Source of the DNA: Fusibacter ferrireducens
GTDB lineage: Bacteria; Bacillota; Clostridia; Peptostreptococcales; Acidaminobacteraceae
Direction: 5' to 3'
Length of the DNA: 64,000 bases
Assembly (NCBI RefSeq): GCF_015352425.1
Contig: NZ_JADKNH010000007.1
Coordinates: forward strand, 1-64,000
Part shown: piece by piece, positions 63,620 to 64,000 of the stretch
Position numbering within the stretch: the stretch's first letter is position 1
How the letters are laid out: every line of letters begins with the position of its first letter
Translations under genes and position numbers: made by a program
The notes under the pieces: generated by a model
Databases searched by the model: none
What the model was told of the DNA's origin: nothing
The model's input: the letters and a program-made list of their open reading frames with translations, nothing else

Positions 63620-64000
63620 TTATTGCGCCTCCCTGTAAATTTCGTCTAGTTTTTCCTCCAAAATGCTCGCCATTTCGTCTCGCAATTTTTCGACGACTTT
63701 TTCCATGATGATGAAGTGTGCCCAAGCCGGCATTTCGTCGTCAAGTCGATCACGCCAGTAATTGTAATCTGTGATGAGGCCTTCTTCAATGGCAAAATGG
63801 ATGCCTTTAAGTTTCCACGCTTCAATAGGGTGATTTTCTGAATCCAATTCCCGTTCTGATTCTATTGATTCTGATTCTGAAACCGAATTTAAATTTGAAT
63901 CTGATTTTACGTTGGATGCCATTTCTAATGTTGCCTCTGCCACGTATTTTTGGATGTCTTCAACGAATGCATCCCATGATTTGCGCCCGAGGATCACTCT
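63620..64000 (-). CDS. Unknown protein, probably cut at its 5' end by the window edge
   Basis: The frame is open to the right edge (first candidate start GTG at 63997). The visible 125 residues have a Ser/Glu repeat (SVSESESIESERELDSE, about 38-54), then a helical segment ending EEKLDEIYREAQ. I do not recognise it. It may be the end of a phage structural or tail-related protein, given the adjacent holin-like gene, but this is a guess. Confidence 0.5.
   Translation of the reverse strand, partial: RVILGRKSWDAFVEDIQKYVAEATLEMASNVKSDSNLNSVSESESIESERELDSENHPIEAWKLKGIHFAIEEGLITDYNYWRDRLDDEMPAWAHFIIMEKVVEKLRDEMASILEEKLDEIYREAQ

Overview
The window reads as chromosome from a low-GC, Gram-positive anaerobe of the class Clostridia. 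The evidence is strong AGGAGG ribosome sites with ATG, GTG and TTG starts, a Rnf/Nqr-type ion-translocating redox operon, a split glycine decarboxylase (gcvPA/gcvPB), a monoderm-style type IV pilus locus with no secretin, and a clostridial-looking 16S leader. Fusibacter- or Acidaminobacter-like organisms are a plausible guess, but I cannot place it from memory alone.

Layout. 1-1.0 kb: the 5' part of a 16S rRNA gene on the minus strand, with its leader and two tandem promoters. 1.0-5.8 kb: a small membrane protein with parC and parE (minus). 5.9-9 kb: an HD-GYP protein, a short SSB and an MFS transporter. 8.9-15.7 kb: a 1669-residue multi-PAS hybrid kinase whose H-box histidine is leucine, a second HD-GYP protein and a catalytic-core-only prepilin peptidase. 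15.7-30.7 kb: a long type IV pilus operon (pilB, pilT, pilC, pilA, four more prepilins including a von Willebrand A pilin and a 795-residue modular pilin, pilM, pilN, a PilO-like fusion, an S-layer-homology-like protein) and a full-length pilD. In front of pilB lies a class I cyclic di-GMP (GEMM-I) riboswitch followed by a terminator hairpin, so pilus expression is probably set by the nucleotide that the flanking HD-GYP proteins degrade. 30.8-39.9 kb: single genes (AlbA_2 regulator, PAS protein, adenine deaminase, YesL-like protein, hemerythrin, FUSC transporter, ferredoxin-type aldo/keto reductase, and a Rossmann-fold/chemoreceptor fusion).

39.9-43.9 kb (plus): a five-gene redox pump with an RnfDGEA-type membrane core followed directly by NqrF, with no RnfC, RnfB or NqrA. 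44-46 kb: an MFS exporter and a small orphan transcription unit with its own promoter and terminator. 46-53.4 kb: a complete glycine cleavage operon (gcvT-gcvH-gcvPA-gcvPB-lpd-glyA, minus) under a tandem glycine riboswitch. 53.6-61 kb: M3 oligopeptidase, a two-HD-domain protein, a SWIM/SNF2 helicase, a DUF1232 protein and a VOC-fold protein. 61-64 kb: AbrB-type and two divergent XRE repressors, an ImmA/IrrE protease, then a holin-like gene and an unknown partial gene, which looks like the edge of a prophage or other integrated element continuing to the right.

The best candidates for new biology are the Rnf/Nqr hybrid operon, the c-di-GMP-riboswitch pilus operon with its modular pilins, the histidine-less hybrid kinase, the dinucleotide-binding chemoreceptor fusion and the orphan small transcript at 45.5-45.8 kb. 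No CRISPR array, insertion sequence or tRNA gene was recognised.
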